A stretch of DNA of 21,741 nt, taken from assembly GCA_038211295.1 (NCBI GenBank), contig JBBQVS010000071.1, positions 1 through 21,741 on the forward strand, in the 5' to 3' direction. The notes under the pieces were generated by a model. The model ran no database searches and was not told the DNA's origin. It was given only the letters and a program-made list of their open reading frames with translations. Shown in pieces: positions 7,699 through 14,881 of the stretch (its first letter is position 1; the number at the start of each line of letters is the position of its first letter). Source of the stretch: JBBQVS01 sp038211295. Its GTDB lineage: Bacteria; Chloroflexota; Ktedonobacteria; Ktedonobacterales; Ktedonobacteraceae. Made by a program: the position numbers and the translations under genes.

Positions 7699-8499
7699 AT
7701 GTTGTTCGTCGTGCTAGCCGCGCAAACAGTCCAACAAGCTGTGTTGCCACGTCTACCCCTGATTGGCACCTTGCTCAATGTTGCAACGGTTCTCATTGGC
7801 GGAACACTTGGCCTCCTCATCGGCAACCGTCTGCCGGAGCGTGTGAAAGCTATCGTTATCGCCGCGATTGGTCTGATAACGCTGGTACTTGGCATGTCTT
7901 CTGCGCTCAAGACCGCCAACGCGCTCATTCCTCTGCTCGCGCTTGTCATTGGCGGCGTTATCGGTGAACTCATCAACATAGATGGTGGACTCACTCAGCT
8001 TGGCGACTGGCTCAAACGGCGTGTCGAGCGGCCCAACGTTGAGCAAGACTTTACGGCGGCTTTTGTGATTGCGAGCCTGCAATTCTGTGTGGGGCCGCTT
8101 ACCATCTTAGGCTCGATCAACGACGGTCTTTCCGGCAATTTTAGCTTACTCGCAATCAAGGCTATTCTTGACGGCTTTTCCGCAATTGTTTTTGCCAGCA
8201 CGCTGGGACGCGGTGTCCTATTTTCCAGCGCAACAATTCTGATTGTGCAAGGCGGTATTTCTTTGCTTGCGGGCTTCATCAAACCCTTGCTTATCTCCAA
8301 TCCTGCCCTCGCGCTTTCAGCTCAACCGCGCCTCATCGAACTCTCGGCGGCGGGTGGCGTTATTCTTCTTGGTCTGGGCTTGAACATCCTCAATCTGCAA
8401 CGTATCAAGGTGGCGAACCTGTTGCCTGCGCTTCTGCTCGCCCCCGCATTCGTGGCTCTGCTCGACCTGCTGAATGTTCCATTGAACTTCGGTCTGTGA
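7699..8499 (+). CDS. DUF554 family membrane protein
   Basis: A 266-residue, strongly hydrophobic protein. The start lies 3 bp after the oxidoreductase stop, with its ribosome site (AAAAGGAAA) inside the end of that gene, so the two are probably co-translated. Six to seven transmembrane segments are apparent. Characteristic family stretches are GTLLNVATVLIGGTLGLLIG near the N terminus, VIGGVIGELINID, FVIASLQFCVGPLTILGSIN, and SAAGGVILLGLGLNIL near the C terminus. This matches the DUF554 (YdfK/YqgA) family, whose function is not established; a transporter role has been suggested. Length is near the family norm of about 230-260. It converges with the deacetylase gene, with 14 bp between the stops. 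Confidence 0.85.
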   Translation: MLFVVLAAQTVQQAVLPRLPLIGTLLNVATVLIGGTLGLLIGNRLPERVKAIVIAAIGLITLVLGMSSALKTANALIPLLALVIGGVIGELINIDGGLTQLGDWLKRRVERPNVEQDFTAAFVIASLQFCVGPLTILGSINDGLSGNFSLLAIKAILDGFSAIVFASTLGRGVLFSSATILIVQGGISLLAGFIKPLLISNPALALSAQPRLIELSAAGGVILLGLGLNILNLQRIKVANLLPALLLAPAFVALLDLLNVPLNFGL

Positions 8500-8513
8500 C
8501 GCCTCAATTTTGC

Positions 8514-9854
8514 TTACAACCGATTTATAAAGTTTTGTAGTGTGTCGCGCCCATCTATGCGAAGGCGTAGCAATGTGAACGGATAGATGCTGTTCTGCTC
8601 GATACCTGTCATGCCGGGGTCGGTTGTCGCTCCAACGTAGCCGTCGGCAGCCAGCAGTGCGACAATCGCACGGCGGAGCGCGAGACTTCCGTGTCGAAAT
8701 GGTTCGCCAGAGGGATAGCAAAATTGCTGCACCACAATGCCGAGGTGCTGTTGCAGCGTCGCAAGCGAGGTCTGTAGTTCCTGTTGTGCCTGCGCGTGTG
8801 AGTTCAGATAGACCTGTCCTATGTCAACGTGATTGACGGTGTGTGACCCCATCTGCATTCCATTGACAAGCATGGTACTCATCTGAGGCCATGTCATCTG
8901 CCCCTGCCAGTTTACCTTGCCCGTGATGATGTAGAACATGCCACTAAAGCCGTGCTTGACCAGCGCGGGATATACCAAGTTATAGGCGTCATCGTAGCCA
9001 TCATCAAACGTCAGGATGATTGGTTTGGCGGGTAATGGCCCGTTGTAATACATGGCGTCGAACAACTGGTTAAAGGTGATCGTGTGATACCCCTGTGTTT
9101 GCAAGTGATCTAACTGTTGGTTGAAAAGGGCGGTGGTGACGGTCAAACTCTTGTCGAGTGCTGTATACTTTGGAACATCAGAGATATGGTGGTACATGAG
9201 AATAGGGACATTCACTGTTGTGGTCACAGGCACAACGGGCGGTAAAATTGGAGCTTCAAGGTCGGCGGGGCCACCCTGAAGCACAAGCCAGTGTGCCGCT
9301 ACATTGCCCTGCTTCCCAACATGCTGCACAATGAAAGGAAGGTTTTGAAACAGCTTTGTTGGATGCAGGTCTTCGGGCGGTACATTATCGGTTAGCGTTG
9401 CCTTAGGGTCAAGCTGTAGCGAAACTCCAATCTGTACCACCTTAGAATAGACGCGCATCGTCTCTGGATTTGTCCAGGTGGGGAGCCACTTGACCTGTCC
9501 CAGTGTAAACGTGTGCAGGCTGTAATCTTGAAAGCGCGTCTGCCAGTATGTTGTAAATGCCTGTTCGCCGGGCCACACTGCCTGCACCTGTGGATGCAAC
9601 AAATCCCACATCGTATGATACTGCTGCGTCAGAAATGCGTGCATATACTGTGTCGTTAGTGCCTGAACCGCAACCGTGTCCTGCGTGGTAACACCTGTGG
9701 CGGGGTGCGTATCAGCATGTTGCGCCGCCCCATTACTATTTGTCGTCTCAAATCCAAATGCAAAGATACTCGCCATTGCCAGAAGACCAACAACCAGCAA
9801 CGTGAGTAAGAGAAGAAATTGCGTTTGATTGGAAGCGCGTTTTGGTATATACAT
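8514..9854 (-). CDS. Membrane-anchored polysaccharide deacetylase (NodB-type)
   Basis: A 446-residue protein; the ATG at 9852-9854 has AGGA five bases upstream. Residues 12-33 are a single membrane anchor or uncleaved signal (FLLLLTLLVVGLLAMASIFA). Residues about 50-190 resemble an NTF2/SnoaL-like alpha+beta domain (YMHAFLTQQYHTMWDLLHPQ). The NodB homology domain follows: VPILMYHHI, the metal and catalytic motif TFDDG (D284, D285), metal ligands SHTVNH (H338, H342) and FCYPSGEP. All key residues of a metal-dependent carbohydrate esterase 4 are present. The substrate is probably an extracellular N-acetylated glycan such as peptidoglycan or exopolysaccharide, which is inference. It stands alone. 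Confidence 0.87.
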   Translation of the reverse strand: MYIPKRASNQTQFLLLLTLLVVGLLAMASIFAFGFETTNSNGAAQHADTHPATGVTTQDTVAVQALTTQYMHAFLTQQYHTMWDLLHPQVQAVWPGEQAFTTYWQTRFQDYSLHTFTLGQVKWLPTWTNPETMRVYSKVVQIGVSLQLDPKATLTDNVPPEDLHPTKLFQNLPFIVQHVGKQGNVAAHWLVLQGGPADLEAPILPPVVPVTTTVNVPILMYHHISDVPKYTALDKSLTVTTALFNQQLDHLQTQGYHTITFNQLFDAMYYNGPLPAKPIILTFDDGYDDAYNLVYPALVKHGFSGMFYIITGKVNWQGQMTWPQMSTMLVNGMQMGSHTVNHVDIGQVYLNSHAQAQQELQTSLATLQQHLGIVVQQFCYPSGEPFRHGSLALRRAIVALLAADGYVGATTDPGMTGIEQNSIYPFTLLRLRIDGRDTLQNFINRL

Positions 9855-10030
9855 AATTTCCTGCGTATCTTTCGCTGATAGCTTTTTTCTCAGTATACCA
9901 GAGCAAGCAGAGGTATTCATCTACTCAGTTAGATACAAGGACTAATTACCCCTCTGCTTCTATGAACGCTTGTATCGGGGAAGTTCGTCTCTCTGGTTTT
10001 GATAGTGCGGAAAATTGAAATGTGAGGAAA

Positions 10031-10078
10031 GTAGGAAGACCACACATTCGTCGTTTCCTGAACAAAGCGCGGTCTCCT
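10031..10078 (-). terminator. Hairpin repeat downstream of lpdA
   Basis: On the minus strand GGAGACCGCGC (10077-10067) pairs with GTGTGGTCTTCC (10045-10034), with two G-U pairs and one bulge. It lies about 20 bp past the lpdA stop and shares the GTAGGAAGAC word with the other dispersed hairpins. Only a short T-rich stretch (TACTTTCC) follows. Confidence 0.45.
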
Positions 10079-10095
10079 GTTTTTATTAGAGGATG

Positions 10096-11523
10096 TTAGC
10101 GGGTGCGTACAACCTGTCGCTTCGGTGGAATATGCACAGGCCGTCCTTCAACCGCGAGTACAGCTTCGCGCAAGCCCTCGCTAAGCGTTGGGTGCGGGTG
10201 AATGGTCTCGATGATTTCGTCAACCGTCAATTCGCCGCGCATCGCTACAGAGAACTCGGAGATGAGATTGGTCGCATCGGGGCCAATAATATGCGCTCCA
10301 ATAATCTCGCCGTACTTGCCCGTGATAACCTTTGTAAAGCCCTCCGTCTCATCGATGGCAACAGCTTTCCCGACAGCCGTCCAGGGGAAACGCTCGACCC
10401 GAACTTCCGCGTCTTTCTCTTTGGCCTGCGCCTCGGTCAACCCAACAAAGGCGACCTCTGGAAAGGTATAGATAGGATTTGGCACAACATTGTAGTCCAT
10501 AAGTGTGCTGTGGCCCATCGCGTTGTCGGACGCAACCTCGCCCTCCATTGAGGCAACGTGAGCAAGACCCGCCCCGTGTGTCAGGTCGCCAATCGCGTAG
10601 ATGCCGGGCAGGTTCGTCTCCATCTTGTTGTTGACGCGCACACGCCCGCGATCACTGTCCAATCCCTGTTCCGTAAGTTGTTGCAAACCTGTTGTGTTGG
10701 CGCGACGACTGACCGCGAGGAGCACGTATTCACACGGAAACGCCTGCTGACCCTTTTCCGTTGTAGCGATAACCTTTTTCTGGTCGCCCTCGTCCTCGAT
10801 ACCTTCGACTTTCGCGTTCGTGACAATGTTTATGCCACGCTTGCTCAGAATACGCACCAGCAGGCGGCGCACCTCTTCGTCAAGGGGAGCCATCACGTTG
10901 GGCAGCATCTCAAGCACAGTGACCTTTGTTCCCAGCGCGTTGAACATGCACGCTAGCTCCATGCCGATGATGCCACCCCCGACACACACCAGGCTCTCCG
11001 GTGTTTTGGGTAGATCCCAGCAGGTATCGCTGTTCATCACGTTGCGACCATTCACGCCCGGCATCTGAGGAATAAAGGGAACGGAGCCTGTCGCCAGAAT
11101 GATTTTGTCCGCGCTAAACTGTTCTCTTGTGCCATCGTTTTTCGTAACCGTCACGGTGCGCGACGCATCGACGCTGCCCGTGCCATCGAAGACAGTAACG
11201 TTGTTGCCCTTCATCAGCACCCCAACGCCGCTTGTCATACGCTTGACAACCTTGTTTTTGAAGGCCACTGCCTTCGGCATATCGAAGATTGGCGGTTGTG
11301 GTAAATGAATGCCCAACTCGTCCAGTGACTCCAGGCTATGCATCATCTCCGCGATGTGCAACATCGCCTTTGAAGGAATACAACCAACGTTGAGACAGGT
11401 TCCGCCCAAATATTGCTTCTCAACGATGGCAACACTGGCACCAAGCTGCGCGGCACGAATGGCGGCGACATAGCCACCGGGACCCGAACCGATAATCGCG
11501 ACATTATAATGAGCACTTGCCAT
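10096..11523 (-). CDS. lpdA: Dihydrolipoyl dehydrogenase (E3)
   Basis: E3 reoxidises the lipoyl group of 2-oxo acid dehydrogenase complexes and the glycine cleavage system, passing electrons through FAD to NAD+. The 475-residue product has the family's normal length. The ATG at 11521-11523 has AGGAG seven bases upstream. The N-terminal FAD motif is IIGSGPGGYVAAIRAAQLG. The redox disulfide is GGTCLNVGCIPSK (C43, C48). The NAD motif is VGGGIIGMELA, and the active-site dyad is HPHPTLSEG (H444, E449). No E1 or E2 gene is adjacent, so it probably serves complexes encoded elsewhere. The upstream ATPase gene is on the same strand with a 142-bp gap. Confidence 0.95.
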   Translation of the reverse strand: MASAHYNVAIIGSGPGGYVAAIRAAQLGASVAIVEKQYLGGTCLNVGCIPSKAMLHIAEMMHSLESLDELGIHLPQPPIFDMPKAVAFKNKVVKRMTSGVGVLMKGNNVTVFDGTGSVDASRTVTVTKNDGTREQFSADKIILATGSVPFIPQMPGVNGRNVMNSDTCWDLPKTPESLVCVGGGIIGMELACMFNALGTKVTVLEMLPNVMAPLDEEVRRLLVRILSKRGINIVTNAKVEGIEDEGDQKKVIATTEKGQQAFPCEYVLLAVSRRANTTGLQQLTEQGLDSDRGRVRVNNKMETNLPGIYAIGDLTHGAGLAHVASMEGEVASDNAMGHSTLMDYNVVPNPIYTFPEVAFVGLTEAQAKEKDAEVRVERFPWTAVGKAVAIDETEGFTKVITGKYGEIIGAHIIGPDATNLISEFSVAMRGELTVDEIIETIHPHPTLSEGLREAVLAVEGRPVHIPPKRQVVRTR

Positions 11524-11665
11524 AAAAATTCTCCTGCAATCCCAAAAGTTTATCTTCGCTGTTGAGCGTAATGTGAGGATAGATAGATGTTGACGAGACG
11601 TGCTAACCGCCTTTTTTACGCGGATTTATTTCCCGTACAGTATATCACAGAACATGCGAAAACCT

Positions 11666-12892
11666 CTACGCGGACTTTTCCTTTGCCTCTGCCGGAACAT
11701 TGAAATGAATTTCGAGTGCCTTATTGACGAACTTTGCAACGGTTGCCTCTTGATTGGCAAGAATGGTTGGTAGCGTGATGTCGCGCTTGAAATTGCCAAT
11801 CTCAATAATCATCTCGTCGCCCCGTTTGGTCATGACAACCTTGTTCATCTCCACGTGTGGCAGGGGCAGGCGCAGGATATATACATCGCCCTGCCGCGTG
11901 ATCTCCTGCACGGGGCCATGATAAAAAACCTGCGTCGGGTCTTGCTCACCAAAGATCGTCTCGCCCAGCTTGCCGAGTGCCTCTATTCCCAGTACCTCGT
12001 GCGCGTAATAGGGTGACTCCCAGATTGGTAGGGGCGCGAAGGTCTGATGAATCTGCTGACGGAGCTTCTCCTGTGTGCTATACATCTCCTGCATAAAAGC
12101 ATCCTGATAGTTGTCCGCCTGTAGCACGCGGTTGCAGACGACGCCGTCGATTGGATAGCCGAAGAGCGCGAGATAGGTTTCGGCACGCAATGCCTCTTTG
12201 ATGACCATGCGTTCGGGATTGACCACCGGACGATAAGAACTGCATTCAGGATTGCTCAACACCTCGCGCAGCATGGCAACGCGTTCGCTCAATGCTTTCA
12301 ACGAGTCCAGCACATCGGTTGAAGGCATCAGAGCTTTAAGGAAGGGACGCGCGAGGTTGAGTGGGCCGCTTGGCAGGTTGGTGAAGCGGTTGGCGTACCA
12401 CTGAAAAGTATCAGGCATACTCAGCAGGCGCACCGTTTCGCCTGTGGGCGCAGCGTCGATAATCACAACGTCGAAGTTGCTCTCACGTGCGTTGCGGTAA
12501 ATATTGATTAGGCTAAATATCTCATCCATGCCTGGAATGAGCGCGAGTTCTTCCGCCATCACCGCGTCCATACCGCGCTTGCGAAGCACCTTGCTCATCG
12601 ATTCCTGCACTTTGCCCCAGCCTCGGCGCATCTCGTCCAGCACGTTGACCTCTTGCGCCCATAGGTTTGGCGCGAGTTCCTGCGGCACCGATGTGAGAGG
12701 CTTCTGAAGACAATCGGCGAGACTGTGGGCCAGGTCAGTGCTGACAACAAGCGTGCGTTTGCCCAGCGCGGCGGAGCGCACGGCGGTGGCAGCGGAAACG
12801 GTGGTTTTTCCAACTCCGCCTTTTCCAAGATAGAGTATAATACGTAGAGGGTTCAAAGAACTCTTTATACCTGTGTCGTTCGTAGTGGTCAT
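11666..12892 (-). CDS. Get3/ArsA-family ATPase with C-terminal HSP20-like domain (Get3d-like)
   Basis: A 408-residue protein; the ATG at 12890-12892 has AAGGA five bases upstream. It carries the deviant Walker A of the SIMIBI class, LGKGGVGKTT (K24 and K29), followed by a switch I-like STDLAHSLAD and VVIIDAAPTGETVRLL. Only one ATPase module is present, as in Get3, rather than the duplicated module of classical ArsA. The last ~75 residues (YILRLPLPHVEMNK to FKRDITLP) look like the small alpha-crystallin/HSP20-type domain found on Get3d proteins of cyanobacteria, plants and some Chloroflexota. No arsenic gene is nearby. A role in client-protein handling is more likely than arsenite export, though this is inferred from the family. 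Confidence 0.85.
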   Translation of the reverse strand: MTTTNDTGIKSSLNPLRIILYLGKGGVGKTTVSAATAVRSAALGKRTLVVSTDLAHSLADCLQKPLTSVPQELAPNLWAQEVNVLDEMRRGWGKVQESMSKVLRKRGMDAVMAEELALIPGMDEIFSLINIYRNARESNFDVVIIDAAPTGETVRLLSMPDTFQWYANRFTNLPSGPLNLARPFLKALMPSTDVLDSLKALSERVAMLREVLSNPECSSYRPVVNPERMVIKEALRAETYLALFGYPIDGVVCNRVLQADNYQDAFMQEMYSTQEKLRQQIHQTFAPLPIWESPYYAHEVLGIEALGKLGETIFGEQDPTQVFYHGPVQEITRQGDVYILRLPLPHVEMNKVVMTKRGDEMIIEIGNFKRDITLPTILANQEATVAKFVNKALEIHFNVPAEAKEKSA

Positions 12893-13179
12893 GCTGATCC
12901 TTACTCGTATCGTGATGGCACGCTTTATAAGTGTGCTGCCTGGGAAATGTCTTAAAGGATTCTCACCACCATGTACGTACATTGAGCCGTTTTGGTTTTA
13001 GCTTCCGAACATAACAATGCCAGAGAAAATGTTACCAGTATTTCCTCTTTGGCGCGTCTCCATTACAGGCAAGAGTATAACCTCTTCCTGAACACTCAAA
13101 CACAAAGAGCGAGAGGGTGTGATTTCTTATGCCCTCGTTCCATAAACGGAATGTAATGCGACGAAGGAGACATTGAAAT
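12893..13179. other. Shared intergenic region of divergent ATPase and phytoene synthase genes
   Basis: This 287-bp stretch must carry both promoters. A perfect 12-bp palindrome ATGTACGTACAT lies at 12971-12982, and a GAGGG...CCCTC inverted repeat lies around 13111-13135. TATAAC near 13076 is a possible plus-strand -10, but I find no good -35 for it. Confidence 0.4.
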
Positions 13180-14106
13180 ATGCGACAGGACCAGGTACTG
13201 GAAGCCTACGATTACTGTCGGCTTGTGACACAACGAGCATCGAAGACCTTCTATTGGGGTTCAGTCTTCTTGCCTCAACCCAAGCGACGAGCAGTCTGGG
13301 CCATCTATGCTCTCTGTCGTATTGTGGATGACATTGTAGATGAAGAGGTGAACCCCGACACACCAAAAATCGGGCATTTAAGCGGTTCAAGCACACCTAA
13401 GCAGGAGCTTGACTACTGGCGTTCCTCGCTGCAACATGTCTATGAGCGCGGCGGGGCGGGCGATAACGTAGTACAACTCGCGTGGAGCGATCTGCTTGAA
13501 CGCTACCCTGTACCTCTTGAGCCGGTACTGGAACTTTTAGATGGCGTCGAAATGGATCTGACCATCAATCGCTACCAGAGCTTCAATGATCTGTACCTGT
13601 ACTGTTACCGTGTCGCGGGTACGATTGGTCTACTGACAAGCCCCATCTTTGGCTATCAAGATGAGACCGCCCTACAACACGCCGTCGATCTGGGCGTTGC
13701 GCTTCAGTTAACAAACATTCTGCGCGATATTGGAGAGGACGCGCGGCGCAATCGCATCTATCTTCCACAGGACGAGATGCAGCGTTTTGGCTATACTGAG
13801 AACAACCTGATGAAGGGCGTAGTCAATGACGCCTTTTGCGAACTCGTGCGCTTCCAGATGACACGCGCTGACAACTACTATCAGCGTTCGCAACCCGGTG
13901 TCTCGCTCCTGAGTCCCGACTGTCGGCTCGCGGTACGCCTTAGTGGAACGTTGTATCGCGGTATTCTGGATCGCATCCATCTCAATAACTATAATGTGTT
14001 TACCAAGCGGGCAAGTGTACCTCTGAAAACAAAGCTCGCGGCAGCCTCACAATACTGGTTTCTCCAACAATACGAGACGCGCATCAAAGACTTTCACAGC
14101 GTGTAG
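13180..14106 (+). CDS. crtB: Phytoene/squalene synthase family protein
   Basis: The enzyme condenses two prenyl diphosphates head to head, giving phytoene from GGPP or squalene-type products from FPP. The 308-residue length is typical. The ATG at 13180 has AAGGAG ten bases upstream. Both Asp-rich Mg-diphosphate motifs are present: DDIVD (D50, D54) and DIGED (D183, D187), the latter within LTNILRDIGEDARRNRIYLP. YCYRVAGTIGLL and the N-terminal SKTFYWGSVFLP are also family signatures. It resembles CrtB more than HpnC/HpnD by eye, but product specificity cannot be settled here. It is divergent from the Get3-like gene, and no isoprenoid gene is adjacent. The CrtI-like gene is 5.5 kb upstream. Confidence 0.88.
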   Translation: MRQDQVLEAYDYCRLVTQRASKTFYWGSVFLPQPKRRAVWAIYALCRIVDDIVDEEVNPDTPKIGHLSGSSTPKQELDYWRSSLQHVYERGGAGDNVVQLAWSDLLERYPVPLEPVLELLDGVEMDLTINRYQSFNDLYLYCYRVAGTIGLLTSPIFGYQDETALQHAVDLGVALQLTNILRDIGEDARRNRIYLPQDEMQRFGYTENNLMKGVVNDAFCELVRFQMTRADNYYQRSQPGVSLLSPDCRLAVRLSGTLYRGILDRIHLNNYNVFTKRASVPLKTKLAAASQYWFLQQYETRIKDFHSV

Positions 14107-14117
14107 CAGAATTTTAC

Positions 14118-14165
14118 AAAAAGCGTGTGGGCCATCTAGTTTGTTAGATGGCCCACACGCTTTTT
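14118..14165. terminator. Very strong bidirectional terminator
   Basis: A perfect 21-bp stem (14118-14138 with 14145-14165) with a six-base loop, flanked by A5 and T5 so that both strands read a GC-rich stem then a U tract. It sits between the convergent phytoene synthase gene and the small gene ending at 14176, and should end both transcripts. Confidence 0.93.
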
Positions 14166-14175
14166 ATACTAAACA

Positions 14176-14391
14176 CTATGCCTGTATCTTATCGTGAAGC
14201 AAAAGCAATTTGAGAAATTCAAGGCGGCGTATAATCTCTACGCGATCGCTACCACCATTCTGATACCACTGCCGAAGCCAGAGTAACGAAATAATTTCGT
14301 CAGAGGTAAAGCCATGTTGCGCTAATATATTTGTCTCTGTTGTACCATTTACAACAGTACCGGTTGTCAATTCTAAAGGTCGTGTGTTCAT
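14176..14391 (-). CDS. Small conserved-looking hypothetical protein
   Basis: A 71-residue protein. The ATG at 14389-14391 has GGAAGG eight bases upstream; an ATG two codons earlier is too close to that site. The sequence has a Thr-rich N terminus (ELTTGTVVNGTTETN) followed by a predicted all-helical C-terminal half (TSDEIISLLWLRQWYQ, then IRRLEFLKLLLLHDK). It has no signal peptide, Cys or His cluster. I do not recognise the family. Support for a real gene comes from the ribosome site, a strong downstream terminator, and a hairpin immediately before the ribosome site (14405-14425). Confidence 0.55.
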   Translation of the reverse strand: MNTRPLELTTGTVVNGTTETNILAQHGFTSDEIISLLWLRQWYQNGGSDRVEIIRRLEFLKLLLLHDKIQA

Positions 14392-14404
14392 GCTCATATC
14401 CTTC

Positions 14405-14425
14405 CGCCTGCCCGTGTGGGAGGCG
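14405..14425 (-). promoter_or_regulatory. Hairpin directly before the ribosome site of the small gene
   Basis: On the minus strand CGCCT-CCC pairs with GGG-(C)-AGGCG around an ACAC loop. The SD GGAAGG follows at once (14405-14400). It may modulate translation. Confidence 0.35.
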
Positions 14426-14831
14426 ATCCACCACTTCCTGCACCTGTGGTTCCACTTATCTCAAGTGTTATTTCGCTTTGCACCTCGCTCAAGAGATGCT
14501 TAACTTAGTACGTGTTCAAATACCAACGAAGTGTATGCTTCTGTGCATTCCAGCCATTCTATGTATTCCCTCTACATGCACAGTATAAGCGGAACTGGTT
14601 GCAAATACTATGTTCTAGTTGACAGTTCACGTGTGAAATATGTCACTCGGCCTCACCTTATACCTGCAGAGGTAACACAGTTGAACTCTCTGTTGCTATA
14701 TACGTTTTATTTTCGTAAGTAGTTCCACATATAAGGGCCAAAAGTGTAAAGAATAGTTAAAGAATTATCTGTCAAAAAAACTCTCATCATATTTTAATCA
14801 AAATTATCCATGCACAAGTAGCGCACACAGG

Positions 14832-14868
14832 CTCTCGTTCTCTTTCGTCTTGTAAAAGAGAACGAGAG
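14832..14868 (-). terminator. Hairpin downstream of leuS
   Basis: Perfect 14-bp arms at 14832-14845 and 14855-14868 (CTCTCGTTCTCTTT with its complement), 13 bp beyond the leuS stop. No U tract follows on the minus strand, so it may act as a 3'-end stabiliser or a weak terminator. Confidence 0.6.
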
Positions 14869-14881
14869 ACTACGTACTATT

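Larger units (their letters stand above)
14392..14881. other. 490-bp intergenic region upstream of the small gene and downstream of leuS
   Basis: It contains a 5'-UTR hairpin at 14405-14425, a CTGTGCAT/ATGCACAG inverted repeat (14541-14548 with 14576-14583) and the leuS 3' hairpin at 14832-14868. No ORF in it has a ribosome site or a recognisable product. The promoter of the small gene should be here, but I cannot assign it. Confidence 0.4.

Noticed and set aside
14405..14460. T-box-like word GTGGAACCAC on the minus strand upstream of the small gene
   Set aside because: It lacks the AGGG/CCCT helix and a terminator with U tract; the match looks coincidental.
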